Assembly: GCF_003994415.1 (NCBI RefSeq)
Contig: NZ_CP034689.1
Location: 4,464,001-4,528,000, forward strand
From: Achromobacter spanius
GTDB taxonomy: Bacteria > Pseudomonadota > Gammaproteobacteria > Burkholderiales > Burkholderiaceae_B
Direction: 5' to 3'
Length of the DNA stretch: 64,000 bases
The translations under genes and the position numbers were made by a program. Positions 27,717 through 35,624 of the stretch are shown here, in pieces (the first letter of the stretch is position 1; each line of letters begins with the position of its first letter). The notes under the pieces were generated by a model, which saw only the letters and a program-made list of their open reading frames with translations, had not been told where the DNA came from and ran no database searches.

Positions 27717-28682
27717 ATGAAGCAAACATGGCGCATTGCCCTGGCGGGCGCGGTCCTGGCGCTTGCCACCGGCCCCGCCCTGGCCCAGACCTGGCCGACC
27801 AAGCCCATCCGCATGGTCGTGCCCTTCCCGCCCGGCGGCGCCACCGATGCCGCGGCCCGCATCTATGCGCAGCACCTGGGCGACTTCCTGGGGCAAGGGG
27901 TTGTGGTTGAAAACAAGGCGGGCGCGGGCGGCGAGATCGGCGCGGAATACGTGGCCAAGTCCGCCCCCGATGGCTACACCCTGCTGATGGGTGCCGTGGG
28001 CAGCCATGCCATCCATGCGGCCATGCCCGACAAGCCCGGCTACGATTTCGCCACCGCCTTCGTCGGCGTGTCGATGGCCACCAGCATGCCCATGGCGGTG
28101 GCCGTCAACAGCAAGGTGCCGGCCAAAAACGTGCAGGAATTGATTGCGCTGGCCAAGAGCAAGCCCGGCACCATCACCTTCGGTTCGGCCGGGCCGGGCA
28201 CCTCACAGCACATGGCAGGCGAACTGTTCCAGGTGGTGACCGGTACCCGGCTCATGCATGTGCCGTATCGCGGCAGCGGTCCGGCCATCACCGATTTGCT
28301 GGGCGGCCAGATCGACATGGTCATCGAAACCCTGCCGGCGCTGCTGCCGCAAGTGGCCAGCGGCAAAATCCGCTTGCTGGGCGTGACCACCGCCAAGCGC
28401 GCCACGGCCTTGCCCGACCTGCCCACCTTGATGGAACAAGGCGTGAAGGACTATTCCGTCGCGACCGCCTACGCGCTGCTGGCCCCCGCCGGCACACCGC
28501 CCGCCGTGGTGGACAAGCTGTCGGCCGGCATGCAGAAGGCCGCGGCCATGGAATCGGTGCAGCAAGCGGCATTGAAGCTGGGCGCCGATGCGGTGGCGAC
28601 CTCCCCGGCTGACACCAGCCGTGTGCTGAAGCGGGAAGTGGCGCGCTGGGCCGATGTCGTGCGCATGTCGTCCGCAAAATGA
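27717..28682 (+). CDS. Bug/TctC-family periplasmic solute-binding protein
   Basis: A 321-residue periplasmic receptor with a signal peptide cleaved after GPALAQ (about residue 23). Family motifs are IRMVVPFPPGGATDAAARI, VVVENKAGAGGEIGAEYVA and HVPYRGSGPAITDLLGGQ. ATG at 27717 follows AAGGAG. No TctA/TctB genes adjoin it. It is divergent from the CoA operon, shares an operator with the iclR-type gene, and probably binds the acid that the CoA enzymes degrade. The stop overlaps the next start (ATGA). Confidence 0.9.
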   Translation: MKQTWRIALAGAVLALATGPALAQTWPTKPIRMVVPFPPGGATDAAARIYAQHLGDFLGQGVVVENKAGAGGEIGAEYVAKSAPDGYTLLMGAVGSHAIHAAMPDKPGYDFATAFVGVSMATSMPMAVAVNSKVPAKNVQELIALAKSKPGTITFGSAGPGTSQHMAGELFQVVTGTRLMHVPYRGSGPAITDLLGGQIDMVIETLPALLPQVASGKIRLLGVTTAKRATALPDLPTLMEQGVKDYSVATAYALLAPAGTPPAVVDKLSAGMQKAAAMESVQQAALKLGADAVATSPADTSRVLKREVARWADVVRMSSAK

Positions 28683-30346
28683 AGCCTCTTGATGCTTGCC
28701 CTGGCCCCATCGCCACCGACGTGGCGATTGTGGGCGGCGGCTCGGTCGCCATCAGCTTCCTGTACCAACTGCTGCTGTCTTGGCAGGCGGGCAGCGCGGC
28801 GCGCCCGCTGACCATCACCGTGTTCGAACCGCAAGCCGCGCCCGGCCCGGGCGGCGCGTATCAGGAAGACCTGCCCAGCAACCTGCTCAACATTCCCGCC
28901 GGCAATATGTCGGCACGCGCGGACCAGCGCATGGACTTTGTCGACTGGCTGCGCACGCAGGACCCGGGCTGGTTGCGCGGTTATGGCGTGGACACGATTG
29001 AGCCGTCGGACTTTCTTCCACGCCCCTTGTTCGGCGCCTATATGCGGGCCGTGTATGCGCGCTGCCGCGAACTGGCGCTGGCGCAAGGCGTTGCGCTTGC
29101 CCATGTGCAAAGCCCCGTGCACCGCGTTTCGCCCTTGCAGGACGGCAATGTGCGAATCGAGTCCGAGGGCAATGCGCCCTGCCTGGCCCGCTACGCCGTG
29201 CTGTGCAACGGCAATCTGCCCTCACAGGCCTTCCCTGCCTTGCAAGGTGCACCGGGCTACTTCAACAGCCCCTATCCCGTTGCCGACCTGGCGCGAGGCA
29301 TATCGTCGGACGCCTCCGTCTGCATCATCGGCACCAGCCTAAGCGCCGTGGACGCGGTGGCGGCCTTGCAGCAATCGGGCCACCGCGGCCCGATTCTTTG
29401 CGTGTCGCGCAACGGGCGCCTGCCCTCGGTGCGCAGCCCGCACAACCAGGCGCCGGCCGCGCTGCGCCATTTCAATCACGAAGGGCTCATGCGCCTGGCG
29501 GCACGCCAAGGCGGTATGTTGACGCTGGAAGCGATTGCCGGCGCCTTGCAAGACGAGGTGCTGGCGATGCATGGCGCGGTGGACGCGGACGAGGTCTTTG
29601 GCCTGGCTGTTGATGCACAACAGGCGCTGGATGAAGAGATACGCCGCTCAGCGCTCGCGGCCCGGCCCTGGCAGGCGGTGGCGGCCGCGACCAATGCGGT
29701 GGTCGAGCAGGTGTGGCATCTGATGCCGCCTGCCGAACGCCAGCGATTTCAATCGCGTTGGCGTGCGCTGTGGATGGCGCGGCGCGCCACCTTCCCGATG
29801 CGCAATGCGCTGAAGCTGCAAGCGCTGTTCAAGACGGGCCAATTGCAAGTGCGCGCGGGGTATGTGGATACACGCCATGTCGAAGGCCGCCATGACCTGG
29901 CCGCAGGCGCGTTCCATACTCGCCTGCGCGACGCCGATGGCGAAGTCACGCATCGCAGCCACTACCTCATCAACGCCACCAGCTTTTCAGTCGACGTCGC
30001 ACACACCGACGACCCGCTGATCTCAACCCTGCTGCGCGACGGCCATGCGCGCGCCGACCCCTTCGGCGGCGTGGCGCTGGACTTCGATACGGGCTGCCTG
30101 AAGACCGCGCAGGACGCCGTGCTGGGCCAGGTGTCGGTGCTGGGCAGCCTGGCGGGCGGCACGTACTTCTGGACCACGTCCATGGACGTCAACGCCCGCT
30201 TGGCGCGCGACCAGGCGGTGCGTATAGCAACGGCGCTTGCGCGGCCCACCGGTATCACTGATCCAGATAGCCGCGCCGATACCCCATCCCTTGCGAAATG
30301 GACTGCGCACAGGCCGACACATCCGGCGCCAACTGCTTCATCCTAG
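28679..30346 (+). CDS. FAD/NAD(P)-binding protein (NAD_binding_9 type)
   Basis: A 555-residue flavoprotein of the FAD-NAD(P)-binding (HcgF-like, pfam13454 type) group. The dinucleotide loop is DVAIVGGGSVAISFLYQLLL (14-33); FEPQAAPGPGGAYQEDLPSN with NLLNIPAGNMSARADQRMDF follows, typical of the family. A second nucleotide-binding segment is VCIIGTSLSAVDAVAALQQ (about 215-233). Family members are little characterised; oxygenase or siderophore-related roles have been suggested. It is translationally coupled to the Bug gene. Its last 92 bases run antisense over the end of the iclR-type gene; the tail after ALARPTGI may be non-native. Confidence 0.78.
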   Translation: MKPLDACPGPIATDVAIVGGGSVAISFLYQLLLSWQAGSAARPLTITVFEPQAAPGPGGAYQEDLPSNLLNIPAGNMSARADQRMDFVDWLRTQDPGWLRGYGVDTIEPSDFLPRPLFGAYMRAVYARCRELALAQGVALAHVQSPVHRVSPLQDGNVRIESEGNAPCLARYAVLCNGNLPSQAFPALQGAPGYFNSPYPVADLARGISSDASVCIIGTSLSAVDAVAALQQSGHRGPILCVSRNGRLPSVRSPHNQAPAALRHFNHEGLMRLAARQGGMLTLEAIAGALQDEVLAMHGAVDADEVFGLAVDAQQALDEEIRRSALAARPWQAVAAATNAVVEQVWHLMPPAERQRFQSRWRALWMARRATFPMRNALKLQALFKTGQLQVRAGYVDTRHVEGRHDLAAGAFHTRLRDADGEVTHRSHYLINATSFSVDVAHTDDPLISTLLRDGHARADPFGGVALDFDTGCLKTAQDAVLGQVSVLGSLAGGTYFWTTSMDVNARLARDQAVRIATALARPTGITDPDSRADTPSLAKWTAHRPTHPAPTASS

Positions 30347-31019
30347 CGGCGCTCAGGCGGTCCAGCGGGCCGGAGATGCCCACCGCCGCCACGGCTTGGT
30401 CCAGGCTGTTGAACAAGGTCACGGCCAGGCCGCCCACGCCTTCGCGCCATTCGCCGCGGTTCACGGCATAGCCCGCGCGCGCGATCTTGCGCAGTTCATC
30501 TTTCAGCAAGGGCAAGGACACGATGGTGGACGGCGTGTGGCGCACAAGCTGATCGGCATAGCGCTCGACATAGCCTTCGGGTTGATAGGCCAGCAACGCC
30601 TTGCCGGTGGCCACGGCATACGCGGGTGCGCGGCCGCCCACCATCGAATACGCACGAATGGGTTGCGGGCTGTCGATCTTGTCCACATACACGACGTCAA
30701 AGCCGTCCAGCACCGACAGGTGCACGGTTTCGCCGGTCTGGTCCGCCAGCGTGCGCATGAACGGCGCGGCCAGCTTGCGCACGTCCAATTGCGCCAACTG
30801 GCGCGCGGCCAATTCGAACAGACGCACCGCGCCCCGGTAACCACCGCCGTCATCGTCCTTGATCACATAGCCCGCGTGGATCAAGGTTTGCAGCGTGCGA
30901 TGCGTATTACTTCGGGTCAGGCCGACCCGGGCGGCCAGGGCGTCGATGGTGCGCGGCGGATTGTCCACATCGGTCACCGCCTCCAACACCATCAGCCCCT
31001 TGAGCAGCGTCTTGTCCAT
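30255..31019 (-). CDS. IclR-family transcriptional regulator
   Basis: A 254-residue regulator: N-terminal winged helix (LMVLEAVTDVDNPPRTIDAL, VGLTRSNTHRTLQTLIHAG, about 8-55) and C-terminal effector domain (GETVHLSVLDGFDVVYVDKI, APAYAVATGKALLAY, GYAVNRGEWREGVGGLAV). The palindrome TCCTAATATTTAGGA lies 11 bases upstream of its start, overlapping its own promoter, and near-copies lie before the Bug-FAD and CaiB operons 3.4 kb away, so it most likely controls all three. Its 3' end overlaps the convergent FAD gene by 92 bp. Confidence 0.9.
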   Translation of the reverse strand: MDKTLLKGLMVLEAVTDVDNPPRTIDALAARVGLTRSNTHRTLQTLIHAGYVIKDDDGGGYRGAVRLFELAARQLAQLDVRKLAAPFMRTLADQTGETVHLSVLDGFDVVYVDKIDSPQPIRAYSMVGGRAPAYAVATGKALLAYQPEGYVERYADQLVRHTPSTIVSLPLLKDELRKIARAGYAVNRGEWREGVGGLAVTLFNSLDQAVAAVGISGPLDRLSAARMKQLAPDVSACAQSISQGMGYRRGYLDQ

Positions 31020-31029
31020 CTTGCTTATT

Positions 31030-31044
31030 TCCTAATATTTAGGA
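31030..31044. promoter_or_regulatory. IclR autoregulatory operator
   Basis: TCCTAATATTTAGGA is palindromic (TCCTAA/TTAGGA arms around TAT) and lies just before the iclR-type start. The same motif with two central changes occurs at 27640-27654. Confidence 0.65.
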
Positions 31045-31090
31045 CGTGAACATAGCACGGGACCGCGCCGCCGAACAACGCGCGGCGCAC

Positions 31091-31717
31091 TTAAGGGCCG
31101 CTGGCCGCGATCGTGGCGCGTACCGCCGCCGACCGGTCCCACAGATTGGGCAGGCGGGGTGACGAATAGCCGGACACAAAGGGTTTGGGCTGCCCCGTAT
31201 CCGGGTCGTAGACATGGCGCGACACCGCGCCGATATTGCCGCCGTACAGATGCACGCTGATCGACACGCGGTCTACGTAGGCATTGGACACGCGATGGAT
31301 GTCGCCCTCGACAGGCGACAGGCGTTCCACATCGCCAGCTTGCAAGGTGGTGGGTTCGCCCGCGGCCAGCACGCGGCCATCGGCATGGCGCACGTAGCGC
31401 TGGTTGATCTCGGCCCCGCGCAGCATGCCCACGTAGCCCCAGACTTCGTGGTCATGCACGGGTGTGAACTGGCCCGGCCCCCACACAAAGCTGACCAGGG
31501 AGAATCGCTCCAAGGGGTCGCAGTGCAACAGATATTGCTGGTAGTACTGCGGATGCGGCACGGTACAGTCTTCGGGCAGCCAGTCGTCGTGGCGCACCAG
31601 GTCGGCGAAGGCATCGCGCAGGGCGGGCGTTTGCGCCAGCGCGTCGGGCGTGGCCAGGCGTGTGGCGGTGGCAATAAAGCGGCGAAGCCGGTCCAGGCCG
31701 GCGAAAGAGTCGGGCAT
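31091..31717 (-). CDS. Cysteine dioxygenase-family thiol dioxygenase (probable 3-mercaptopropionate dioxygenase)
   Basis: A 208-residue cupin enzyme that would oxidise a thiol to a sulfinic acid with O2. The three iron ligands are His88 and His90 in TPVHDHEVWG and His141 in EGDIHRVSN. The Ser-His-Tyr triad is Ser154, His156 and Tyr158 in SVHLYGG. The substrate-side motif PQYYQQYLLH carries Gln instead of the Arg of cysteine-specific enzymes, which fits the Gln-type 3-mercaptopropionate dioxygenases. ATG at 31717 follows AGGAG by 8 bases. It is divergent from the sirtuin gene. Substrate preference is inferred. Confidence 0.85.
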   Translation of the reverse strand: MPDSFAGLDRLRRFIATATRLATPDALAQTPALRDAFADLVRHDDWLPEDCTVPHPQYYQQYLLHCDPLERFSLVSFVWGPGQFTPVHDHEVWGYVGMLRGAEINQRYVRHADGRVLAAGEPTTLQAGDVERLSPVEGDIHRVSNAYVDRVSISVHLYGGNIGAVSRHVYDPDTGQPKPFVSGYSSPRLPNLWDRSAAVRATIAASGP

Positions 31718-31894
31718 CGCGTGTCTCCTGTTGTTGGGACAATCGTTGGGGCAATCCCAGATGAGAAAAGCAGTATCCACCATTCGGGACGCTTGCGCAC
31801 ACTGACTTCGGAGCCGTGGCGCCCCGCCCCGAAAACCCCTCTTGACAGGCCCGGGCCACGGCGCGCAGCGTATGCGTTGTCTTCAAGGGTTGAA

Positions 31895-32668
31895 ATGGAA
31901 AATACGCAGCACGATATTCCTCATGCATTGTTGGATGCGTTGCGCGGCGCGCAGCGTGTCGTGGTTTTTACCGGCGCCGGCGTGTCGGCGGAAAGCGGCA
32001 TCGCGACGTTCCGCGACGCCTTGACGGGGCTGTGGTCGCGCTTCGATGCTCAAGCGCTGGCCACCCCCGAAGCCTTTCGCGCGCATCCCGACATCGTCTG
32101 GGGCTGGTATGAATGGCGGCGCGCGCAAGTGTTGCGCGCCGCGCCGAACGCCGCGCACCATGCCATCGCGGCACTGGCGCGCCACGTGCCTGAATTAACC
32201 GTCATCACGCAGAACGTGGACGACCTGCACGAACGCGCGGGCAGCGCGCAGGTGGTGCACCTGCATGGCAGCCTGCACGCGCCGCGCTGTTCGGCTTGCG
32301 CCGCGCCGCAAGCCTTTCCGATCGCTGTACCCGACGAACCCGACGGTGGCCGCCGCATTCCTCCGCCCGCCTGCGCGCGCTGCGGTCAACCCGTGCGGCC
32401 CGGTGTGGTGTGGTTTGGCGAGAGCCTGCCGGGCGAAGCATGGAGCATCGCGCTGCGCGCGGCGGAACAATGCGACCTGCTCTTCAGCATTGGCACGTCG
32501 GCCCTGGTCTACCCCGCAGCGGAACTACCGCAGCGCGCGCTGGCCACAGGCGCGACGGTGGTTCAGGTGAACCCGAACCTCACGCCCCTGGATGCTCAGG
32601 CGCATTGCAATCTGCATGGCGCGGCCGCCGACGTGATGCCGCGCGTGCTGGCGGCGGCCTTTGCATAG
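31895..32668 (+). CDS. cobB: NAD-dependent protein deacylase, Sir2 family (CobB type)
   Basis: A 257-residue sirtuin. NAD-binding motifs are VFTGAGVSAESGIATFRD (24-41) and ITQNVDDLHERAG (about 104-116); the catalytic base is His124 in VHLHGS. Four zinc cysteines are seen: 132, 135, 160 and 163. Tyr72 and Arg75 in WYEWRR match the Y-x-x-R pair of class III sirtuins, which bind negatively charged acyl groups, so desuccinylase or demalonylase activity is likely besides deacetylation. ATG at 31895 gives the standard N-terminus; a long upstream extension in frame would run over the divergent dioxygenase gene. Confidence 0.88.
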   Translation: MENTQHDIPHALLDALRGAQRVVVFTGAGVSAESGIATFRDALTGLWSRFDAQALATPEAFRAHPDIVWGWYEWRRAQVLRAAPNAAHHAIAALARHVPELTVITQNVDDLHERAGSAQVVHLHGSLHAPRCSACAAPQAFPIAVPDEPDGGRRIPPPACARCGQPVRPGVVWFGESLPGEAWSIALRAAEQCDLLFSIGTSALVYPAAELPQRALATGATVVQVNPNLTPLDAQAHCNLHGAAADVMPRVLAAAFA

Positions 32669-32793
32669 ACGGCGCCGTCAGGAATATCGGGTGAACATTT
32701 GTGAAGATCTTTACGACCCACATCGAGTAGAAACGAGCTAGCGCAGCAGTCGAGGGGAAACCCCAAATCTCGCCGCGTCGCCATCGGGCTAAA

Positions 32794-33414
32794 GTGGCGA
32801 ACGTGGCTTCGACCGTGGAGATCATCATCCCTTTTTCCTGGAGACTTCCCGACGTATTCGTACGTGCGTCGGATGGTACGCTGCACCGTGTTGTGCGCCA
32901 CGCCACGACCACGGAGGCTATCGCCAAACTTGAGAGCATCCCCAGCAATTACCACTTGGATTGCGAATGCATGCTTGATAACGGCGAGGCGCTCGTGTGG
33001 GCGGGAAGCAATCGATATCGACAAATCAACGGCGGCGCCATCTATACCGCCGAACCCGATGTCTCCACTCCCATCCGCGAACGCCATGCCAGCGACGCCG
33101 CCAAGCGTAGCGAACACGGCCCCGCCTCGGCTGGCCCGCAAACAAGACGGGCCGACGGGCATAACCCCTTACCACTGGCTGTCGTCAATCTTAAAACCGG
33201 CAACGATTGGAGTTTGATACGCGCGTGGCGCGAGCACCTCAATATCACTACTGCTGATATGGCTGCCCGGCTTGGCGTGGATCATTCCATTTACATTGAA
33301 TTGGAACGGCCACGCCCGCGCCCTCGACAGATTGTGCTGGACCGAGTCTCCGAGGCCTTGGGCGTGTCACCCGACCAACTCGATGATTCATTGTTTGGAG
33401 GCCGCTTTCTGTAG
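32794..33414 (+). CDS. Hypothetical protein with C-terminal helix-turn-helix
   Basis: A 206-residue protein I do not recognise. Residues about 16-90 form a small domain with RLPDVFVRASDGTLHRVV, an internal CECMLDNGEALVWAGSNRY and NGGAIYTAEPD. The same pattern makes up the whole next gene. A polar linker (about 95-130) leads to a Cro/CI-like helix-turn-helix (AWREHLNITTADMAARLGVD, LDRVSEALGVSPDQL). The GTG at 32794 has no strong ribosome site; GTG at 32815 is an alternative. GC content looks lower than in neighbouring genes, and tRNA genes follow, so recent acquisition is plausible. A DNA-binding regulator is the only function that can be suggested. Confidence 0.65.
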   Translation: MANVASTVEIIIPFSWRLPDVFVRASDGTLHRVVRHATTTEAIAKLESIPSNYHLDCECMLDNGEALVWAGSNRYRQINGGAIYTAEPDVSTPIRERHASDAAKRSEHGPASAGPQTRRADGHNPLPLAVVNLKTGNDWSLIRAWREHLNITTADMAARLGVDHSIYIELERPRPRPRQIVLDRVSEALGVSPDQLDDSLFGGRFL

Positions 33415-33502
33415 TGCCGCACGGCATCGCGCACGCGCAGCACCCTGAAACGTCCACACCACTTTTGCGCCGCAACACTGCCGGCCCGTGGAGGTACTGA
33501 GT

Positions 33503-33754
33503 ATGCTCGGCACCGCAAGAAGATTGACCGATGTGCTTGTCACATCGCCCGACGGCACCTTGTATCGCATCGAACGCTTCGTTGCGGACCTGGATGCTTA
33601 TTCCGCGTTGGGCACTTCCCGTTTCGACCCCAAGACGCATTGCATCTGCCGGACCAGCTCTGGCGAAAAAGTCACTTGGCTGGGCGGCCAGGCCTACCAG
33701 ATGATGAAGAACGGCATCTCGTTGACCGCGGTGGACCGAAGACGGGGCGTCTGA
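33503..33754 (+). CDS. Small hypothetical protein, paralogue of the upstream N-terminal domain
   Basis: An 83-residue protein of unknown function. It aligns along its length with the N-terminal domain of the preceding gene: RLTDVLVTSPDGTLYRIERF against RLPDVFVRASDGTLHRVV, then CICRTSSGEKVTWLGGQAY against CECMLDNGEALVWAGSNRY, then NGISLTAVD against NGGAIYTAEPD. The pair thus arose by duplication, one copy gaining or losing a helix-turn-helix. ATG at 33503 follows GGAGGT by 7 bases, better than the upstream in-frame GTG at 33488. A bidirectional terminator follows 28 bases after the stop. Confidence 0.7.
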   Translation: MLGTARRLTDVLVTSPDGTLYRIERFVADLDAYSALGTSRFDPKTHCICRTSSGEKVTWLGGQAYQMMKNGISLTAVDRRRGV

Positions 33755-33782
33755 TCCGATTCGGATGCCAGACACCAAAACA

Positions 33783-33816
33783 AAAGCGGCTTGATGAATG
33801 ACCATCAAGCCGCTTT
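33783..33816. terminator. Bidirectional terminator between hypothetical gene and tRNA-Arg
   Basis: Perfect 14-bp stem AAAGCGGCTTGATG/CATCAAGCCGCTTT with a 6-base loop. Flanking T-rich DNA on both strands lets it end the 83-residue gene on the plus strand and the first tRNA-Arg transcript on the minus strand. Confidence 0.8.
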
Positions 33817-33913
33817 GGATTTTCTTTTGCCGTGCGCTTTCAGCAGTTCGCTGTTGCGCTTCGGCGGCATCGCGACAAACGTGTTATCGACTATCGCGTG
33901 TTCAAAAATAAGG

Positions 33914-33990
33914 TGGTGCGCCCGGCAGGATTCGAACCTACGACCCCCTGGTTCGTAGCCAGGTACTCTATCCAGCTGAGCTACGGGCGC
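33914..33990 (-). tRNA. tRNA-Arg(ACG), copy 1
   Basis: 77 bases including an encoded CCA end. Acceptor stem GCGCCCG/CGGGCGC, anticodon stem CCTGG/CCAGG with loop CTACGAA, T loop TTCGAAT. The anticodon is ACG, read as ICG after deamination. Its own promoter is seen at 34006-34035 (minus strand TTGCAC, 18-bp spacer, TATAAA). Confidence 0.97.
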
Positions 33991-34005
33991 CCCGAAAGAG
34001 GCGTG

Positions 34006-34035
34006 TTTATAACATGAAAAAATAGGGTCGTGCAA
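34006..34035 (-). promoter_or_regulatory. Sigma-70 promoter of tRNA-Arg copy 1
   Basis: On the minus strand: -35 TTGCAC (34030-34035), 18-bp spacer, -10 TATAAA (34006-34011), placing the start a few bases before the mature 5' end. Confidence 0.65.
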
Positions 34036-34083
34036 ATCGAGGTAAAAATATCGATGCGCATGACGCCACGCCACACAAAACAA

Positions 34084-34114
34084 AAAGGCCTTCGATCAAT
34101 GATCAAAGGCCTTT
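34084..34114 (-). terminator. Terminator after tRNA-Arg copy 2
   Basis: Stem AAAGGCCTTTGATC/GATCGAAGGCCTTT as read on the minus strand (14 bp, one G-T pair), 3-base loop, followed by TTTTTGTTTTG. Confidence 0.75.
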
Positions 34115-34153
34115 CCATTTTCTTTGACGGTGACTTCAGTGTGACCTGAAATC

Positions 34154-34230
34154 TGGTGCGCCCGGCAGGATTCGAACCTACGACCCCCTGGTTCGTAGCC
34201 AGGTACTCTATCCAGCTGAGCTACGGGCGC
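34154..34230 (-). tRNA. tRNA-Arg(ACG), copy 2
   Basis: 77 bases, identical to copies 1 and 3 through the tRNA body, with encoded CCA. A TATAAT -10 element (plus-strand 34248-34253) lies just upstream on the minus strand; its -35 is poor. Confidence 0.97.
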
Positions 34231-34390
34231 TCCGACAAAGAGGCGAAATTATATCAGAACAATTTCACCAATTTACTGCTTTCAGTACTTTTTTTCGTAC
34301 TGCTTTTTGACACTTACCTTGCTTGATCTGCTCAAGTTTTTTAGCGATTCATTCGGCTCAACATCAGCACAATCAAACCACTACAAAACT

Positions 34391-34467
34391 TGGTGCGCCC
34401 GGCAGGATTCGAACCTACGACCCCCTGGTTCGTAGCCAGGTACTCTATCCAGCTGAGCTACGGGCGC
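34391..34467 (-). tRNA. tRNA-Arg(ACG), copy 3
   Basis: 77 bases, identical to the other two copies, with encoded CCA. It has the best promoter of the three (34487-34515). Confidence 0.97.
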
Positions 34468-34486
34468 GTGTTCAAGCAAGCCTTGA

Positions 34487-34515
34487 ATAATAGCGTGATT
34501 TTTTACGGCGTGCAA
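34487..34515 (-). promoter_or_regulatory. Sigma-70 promoter of tRNA-Arg copy 3
   Basis: On the minus strand: -35 TTGCAC (34510-34515), 17-bp spacer, -10 TATTAT (34487-34492). Optimal spacing; start expected about 12 bases before the mature tRNA. Confidence 0.7.
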
Positions 34516-34568
34516 GTTTGGGTGCGGTCAGAAAAGCACTACTCTAATGGCCGCTCAACACAACGGCC

Positions 34569-35624
34569 TTGAACGTGAAACACCTGCTCGCTGATCTGGA
34601 ACAGCTAAACGACTTCGACGAAATCATCGACGTGCGCTCGCCGCTGGAGTACGCCATCGACCACATCCCCGGCGCCCTCAACGCACCGGTACTGAACGAC
34701 GAAGAGCGCGTGCAAATCGGCACGTTGTACACCCAGGTCTCACCTTTCGAAGCCTCACGCATTGGCGCCGCCATCGTCGCGCGCAATATTGCGCGGCACC
34801 TGGAAACCACCTTCGTCGACCGGCCACAAGGCTGGCGGCCGCTGGTGTATTGCTGGCGCGGCGGCAAGCGTTCGGGTTCGATGACGGTGATGTTCAACAT
34901 GATCGGGTGGCGCGCCAGGCAATTGAACGGCGGCTACAAACGCTACCGAGGGGCCACGCTGCTTGCCCTGGACACCCTGCCCACCACGCTGCGCTGCGTG
35001 GTGCTCGTCGGCCCCACGGGCAGCGGCAAGACGCGCCTGCTGCACGCACTTGAATCGGCCGGCGCGCAGACGCTGGACCTTGAGCACCTGGCATCACATC
35101 GCGGCTCGCTGCTGGGCGCCGTGCCTGGCATTGCGCAACCGTCGCAAAAACGTTTCGACACCCTGCTCGCGGCGCGGCTGCGTGCCCTGGACACCACGCG
35201 ACCCGTGTTCGTTGAAGCGGAAAGCCGCAAGATCGGCGCCGTGGCTTTACCGCCTGCCCTGCTGCAAGCCATGCATCAGGGAGCGTGCATCGAAGTGGTC
35301 TGCACCCCCGAAGACCGCGCGGCGTTTCTGCAGCAAGACTACGCGCAACTATTCGACAACGCCGATTGGCTCAAGGAACAGTTGCAACGCCTGCTTGGCC
35401 TGCACAGCCGCGACGTCATCAACGGCTGGCTACAGATGGTGGACGAAGGCCGCCGCCTGGATCTGGCAAGCGACCTGATCAAGCGCCACTACGACCCCGC
35501 GTATGCCCGCAGCGGCCACGCGCACTACACGCAGTTGCCGCAAGCCACGCAGATGAGGTTCAGGCCGAACGATGCGGATGTGGTGGAACAGGCGCGCGCG
35601 CTGTTGGCGGCGATGCAGAAGTAG
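34569..35624 (+). CDS. selU: tRNA 2-selenouridine synthase
   Basis: A 351-residue enzyme (also called MnmH) that replaces sulfur with selenium at the wobble uridine of certain tRNAs. The N-terminal rhodanese domain has the active-site Cys95 in VYCWRGGKRSGSM. The C-terminal domain has a P-loop GPTGSGKT (148-155). The motif FDEIIDVRSPLEYAIDHIPG (16-35) is typical. TTG at 34569 is the longest start; GTG at 34575 is an alternative and neither has a strong ribosome site. It lies next to tRNA genes. The 3' end carries a 15-bp tandem duplication that repeats its stop codon. Confidence 0.9.
   Translation: MNVKHLLADLEQLNDFDEIIDVRSPLEYAIDHIPGALNAPVLNDEERVQIGTLYTQVSPFEASRIGAAIVARNIARHLETTFVDRPQGWRPLVYCWRGGKRSGSMTVMFNMIGWRARQLNGGYKRYRGATLLALDTLPTTLRCVVLVGPTGSGKTRLLHALESAGAQTLDLEHLASHRGSLLGAVPGIAQPSQKRFDTLLAARLRALDTTRPVFVEAESRKIGAVALPPALLQAMHQGACIEVVCTPEDRAAFLQQDYAQLFDNADWLKEQLQRLLGLHSRDVINGWLQMVDEGRRLDLASDLIKRHYDPAYARSGHAHYTQLPQATQMRFRPNDADVVEQARALLAAMQK

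Noticed and set aside
32794..33754. The two small paralogues as a toxin-antitoxin pair.
   Set aside because: The genes do not overlap, the smaller one is a copy of the larger one's N-terminal domain, and no toxin fold is recognised.
32680..34470. A prophage or integrative element at the tRNA-Arg genes.
   Set aside because: No integrase, phage structural gene or direct att repeat is visible; only two small unknown genes and intact tRNAs are present.
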